From Corallococcus sp. AS-1-6 (GTDB lineage Bacteria; Myxococcota; Myxococcia; Myxococcales; Myxococcaceae), in contig NZ_JAIQDE010000008.1 of assembly GCF_020037015.1 (NCBI RefSeq), positions 62,001-126,000 of the forward strand: a stretch of DNA of 64,000 nt. Direction: 5' to 3'. The notes beneath the pieces are model-generated. The model searched no databases, was not told where the DNA came from, and was given only the letters and a program-made list of their open reading frames with translations. The translations under genes were made by a program, and so were the position numbers. Below are positions 61,748 to 64,000 of this stretch, piece by piece (the first letter of the stretch is position 1; the number at the start of each line of letters is the position of its first letter).

Positions 61748-63199
61748 TCACGGGGTGTGGCGGAAGATGAGCAGCCCGCGCGTCGTGTCCCACCCATACA
61801 CCAGCCCGTCCGCGACATGAACGCCCTGAAGGCCGTCGAAGTAGCTCTTGCCCCGGCCCGCGTCCGTCTCGTTCCAGGTGTTGAAGTACCCGGCGGCCTT
61901 CGGCGTGCCCAGCGTGGAAACGTCATACACCCGCAGGCCGTCCTGGTAGTTGGCCACGTAGAGCGTGGTGCCCGACAGGGCCATGCCGCCCAGCGTCGCC
62001 TCGGGCCGCAGCGGCAGCTCGCCGCGCTGCACGATGGACGCCGGGTTCGTGGCGTCCAGCGCCAGGAGGGAGGAGCCCCACGCGTCCGAGCCCTGGTAGA
62101 CGACCGTGGAGTCCCCCAGCCTCCCCACCGCCAGGGCGCTGGTGGAGGGCCCGGCGAAGCGGCCCAGGAGCTTGGGCAGCTTCGTCGCCGTCGCCAGGGG
62201 CGCGAGGTCCGTCACCGTCACGCCGTAGCTCCAGTTGCTCACGTACAGGCGGTTGTCCTGCACCGCCAGGGCGTAGGGGTACTCGCTCAGGTCGGGCGAG
62301 GCGCCCTCCACCGTGTAGCGCACCACCAGGGTCGGCGCGGACGGCTGGGTCACATCCAGGATGACGATGTCCGACTTGGGCAGCGGCGAGGCCACGTAGA
62401 GCAGGTTGCCGTCCTTCGCCATGCTGTCCACGCGCACCGACACGTCCGCCAGCACCGACGTGTCGCAGGTGAGGCGCTCCGGTTTGGTCAGGTCGCAGAT
62501 GCGGATGCCCGACGCGTAGGTGCCCAGGTAGAGCGTCGTGCCGCTGACGAGCGCGCTGGTGAACGTCACCGAGGGGAGCTTCAGCTCGGACACCAGCGCC
62601 GGGTGCGCGGGGTCCTTCACGTCGTAGACGAACACGCCCTCGCTGCCCGCGATGACGTAGGCGTAGCCGTTCGCGGCCACCACGCCGTTGGCGGCGCCGC
62701 GGGGCAGCACGCCCTGGCCCAGCAGCTCCACGCGGTCGGACTCGGCCTCGCCCTCGCGACGCACGACGCGCCGGGCGGTGAAGGTGCCCTGGCTCACCGT
62801 CGCGCCGTTGCCGCACACCCGCACCACCCCCAGCACCTCGCCCGGGCCGGAGGCCTTGCAGCCGGCGAACGCGTAGCGCACCGTCGAGCCCGCCGCGCTG
62901 CCCGCCACGTCGCTGGCCAGGTAGAAGGTGTCCGGGGTGACTTGCTTCGTCGTCATCGCCAGGCCGATGAGGAGCGGCTCACCGGGCGAGAACCGGATGG
63001 TCGACGGGGCCGAGTAGCCGTCGTTCAGGTTGATGTTGGCGTTCCAGATGCCTTCCGCCTGAACGGCACTCAACGTCGACCTGTCACAACCGGTCAGGTC
63101 GATGGCTTCAAGCTGACACTCGGCCTTGTTGGCGGAACTGTCCTTGCCACAACCGATGGCGAGGAGCGCGGTAGCGGCGACGAGAGAGAGACGATTCAT
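61748..63199 (-). CDS. LVIVD-repeat lipoprotein
   Basis: 483 residues from ATG 63199, which has a GGAGG site upstream. The lipobox is LLAIGC (Cys17). Repeats of the form LYVSNWSYGVTVTDL, YVIAGSEGVFVYDV and LYVANYQDGLRVYDV recur about every 45 residues, predicting a beta propeller. Such proteins are typical of myxobacterial envelopes and have no known enzyme activity. Two cysteine pairs may form disulfides. The EAL gene follows. Confidence 0.78.
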   Translation of the reverse strand: MNRLSLVAATALLAIGCGKDSSANKAECQLEAIDLTGCDRSTLSAVQAEGIWNANINLNDGYSAPSTIRFSPGEPLLIGLAMTTKQVTPDTFYLASDVAGSAAGSTVRYAFAGCKASGPGEVLGVVRVCGNGATVSQGTFTARRVVRREGEAESDRVELLGQGVLPRGAANGVVAANGYAYVIAGSEGVFVYDVKDPAHPALVSELKLPSVTFTSALVSGTTLYLGTYASGIRICDLTKPERLTCDTSVLADVSVRVDSMAKDGNLLYVASPLPKSDIVILDVTQPSAPTLVVRYTVEGASPDLSEYPYALAVQDNRLYVSNWSYGVTVTDLAPLATATKLPKLLGRFAGPSTSALAVGRLGDSTVVYQGSDAWGSSLLALDATNPASIVQRGELPLRPEATLGGMALSGTTLYVANYQDGLRVYDVSTLGTPKAAGYFNTWNETDAGRGKSYFDGLQGVHVADGLVYGWDTTRGLLIFRHTP

Positions 63200-63384
63200 T
63201 CCCCCCTCCATACCGGGCCATCCCGACCGCCGCCAAGTCCCCCGGCGCGCGCCGAGGCGGAAGCGCCGGGACGTCCACCGCAACGCAAAGAAACAAAAGG
63301 ACCGCTTGTGCGTTTCCGGTGGGAGAGGGAGCCTTCCTCCAGGCCCCTGATAGCCCGTCTCCTCGCCGTACCGAGGTGCTTTTT

Positions 63385-64000
63385 GAACCCCCGTCCGCAC
63401 GTGATCGCCGTGCTGCTGGCCCTGCTCCTGCCGGAGCTCGCGCTGGCCCAGGTCTTCGTCGTTCCCCGCCGCGCGGGGAAGACACCCGTGAACAGCTACG
63501 AGTTCGAGTGGCGCCACGTCGACATCCTCGTGGGCCCCGCCGCGACCGGGCTGGCGAAGCCCCCGGACAACACCGCGCATCAGAACCCGCCCGGCGTGCA
63601 GGGCGGCCCCAATCCGCAGGCGCCCACCACGTCCGACCGGACCGGCGACAGCCAGTCCCCCGTGGACGGCGCGGAGGTCACCCCTTCCGGCAACGTGTCC
63701 TCGCAGCCGCCGACGGATCGCATGCCGCCGACCGACGGCATCTCGCTCGACATGGGCGCGTCCGACGCCGGCGCGCCCCCGACCGTCACGGGCCTCCCCG
63801 ACGGCGGCATCCCGCCCCCGGGCGTGGTGGCGCTGGCGGACGGCGGCACCGTGGGCGACGCGGGCGTGCTCGCGGGCACCCCGGGCGCGGACGGCGGCAC
63901 GGTGTTCTCCGGCGCGCCGCTGATGCTGGGCAGCTCCGACGCCGGCTTCAAGTACACCTACGCGAAGGACCTGGGCGCGAAGACGGGCGGCGTGCGCTTC
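63385..64000 (+). CDS. Secreted protein of unknown function, 5' part
   Basis: About 205 residues are visible before the window ends. A TTG start at 63385 with GAGGTG upstream gives a signal peptide (VIAVLLALLLPELALAQ). A conserved-looking block follows (VFVVPRRAGKTPVNSYEFEW, RHVDILVGP), then a long Pro/Gly/Asp-rich disordered stretch with repeated DGG/DAG triplets. I do not recognise the family. A GTG at 63403 is an alternative start but would shorten the signal peptide. Confidence 0.55.

Overview
The window is GC-rich, with strong third-position G/C bias in every long frame. Its content points to a predatory or social deltaproteobacterium of the Myxococcota, most like Myxococcus/Corallococcus. 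It carries ParC/ParE, a Rho with a long disordered arginine-rich N-terminus, PEGA, TPR and FHA proteins, and a non-flagellar type III secretion (T3SS) locus of the type described in Myxococcales. There are no rRNA or tRNA genes, insertion sequences, CRISPR arrays or origins that I can recognise. I judged everything by reading the sequence; no searches were run.

Layout. (1) 1-1471: the start of an S46 dipeptidyl-peptidase and an M50-like membrane metalloprotease. (2) 1472-4248: an AT-richer island with one 855-residue gene, a PD-(D/E)XK-like domain fused to a NACHT/STAND NTPase, pentapeptide repeats and a winged-helix-like tail. It is probably a horizontally acquired defence gene. (3) 4249-17526: housekeeping and envelope genes: a metallo-beta-lactamase-fold hydrolase, a secreted protein, parC-parE, two PEGA proteins, a beta-barrel/SppA protease fusion, and rho. 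(4) 17585-25283: an overlapping operon (zinc-finger membrane protein, DUF4129, DUF4350, MoxR ATPase, DUF58, GNAT) facing a pyrophosphatase and a SpoIIM-type membrane protein. (5) 25386-35424: a 5'-nucleotidase-like lipoprotein, membrane proteins including a transporter-like/HEAT/cNMP-binding fusion, an RDD protein, an outer-membrane barrel, a TPR lipoprotein and a twin-FHA membrane protein.

(6) 35515-56755, all on the minus strand: a T3SS whose order copies a flagellar fli operon. Read in transcription order it runs: small genes and a chaperone, sigma-28-type sigma factor, SctI rod, SctJ, FliG-like protein, SctL, SctN, SctO, SctP, SctQ, FliO-like protein, SctR, SctS, SctT, SctU, stand-alone SctU C-domain, chaperone and unknown genes, needle-like protein, SctV. 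No secretin (SctC), periplasmic-ring SctD or translocon gene is visible. Two genes encode proteins with needle-like C-termini. One of them (39309-39527) has a tandem duplicate that is broken by a 106-bp deletion. These genes and one more small gene share a promoter-like motif, GG(A/C)AAC-N16/17-CGATAA, which the resident sigma-28-like factor may read.

(7) 57002-64000: a secreted Ser/Gly-rich protein, a flavin amine oxidase, a Thr/Gly-repeat coiled-coil protein, an EAL phosphodiesterase downstream of an LVIVD-repeat lipoprotein, and a truncated secreted protein at the window edge.
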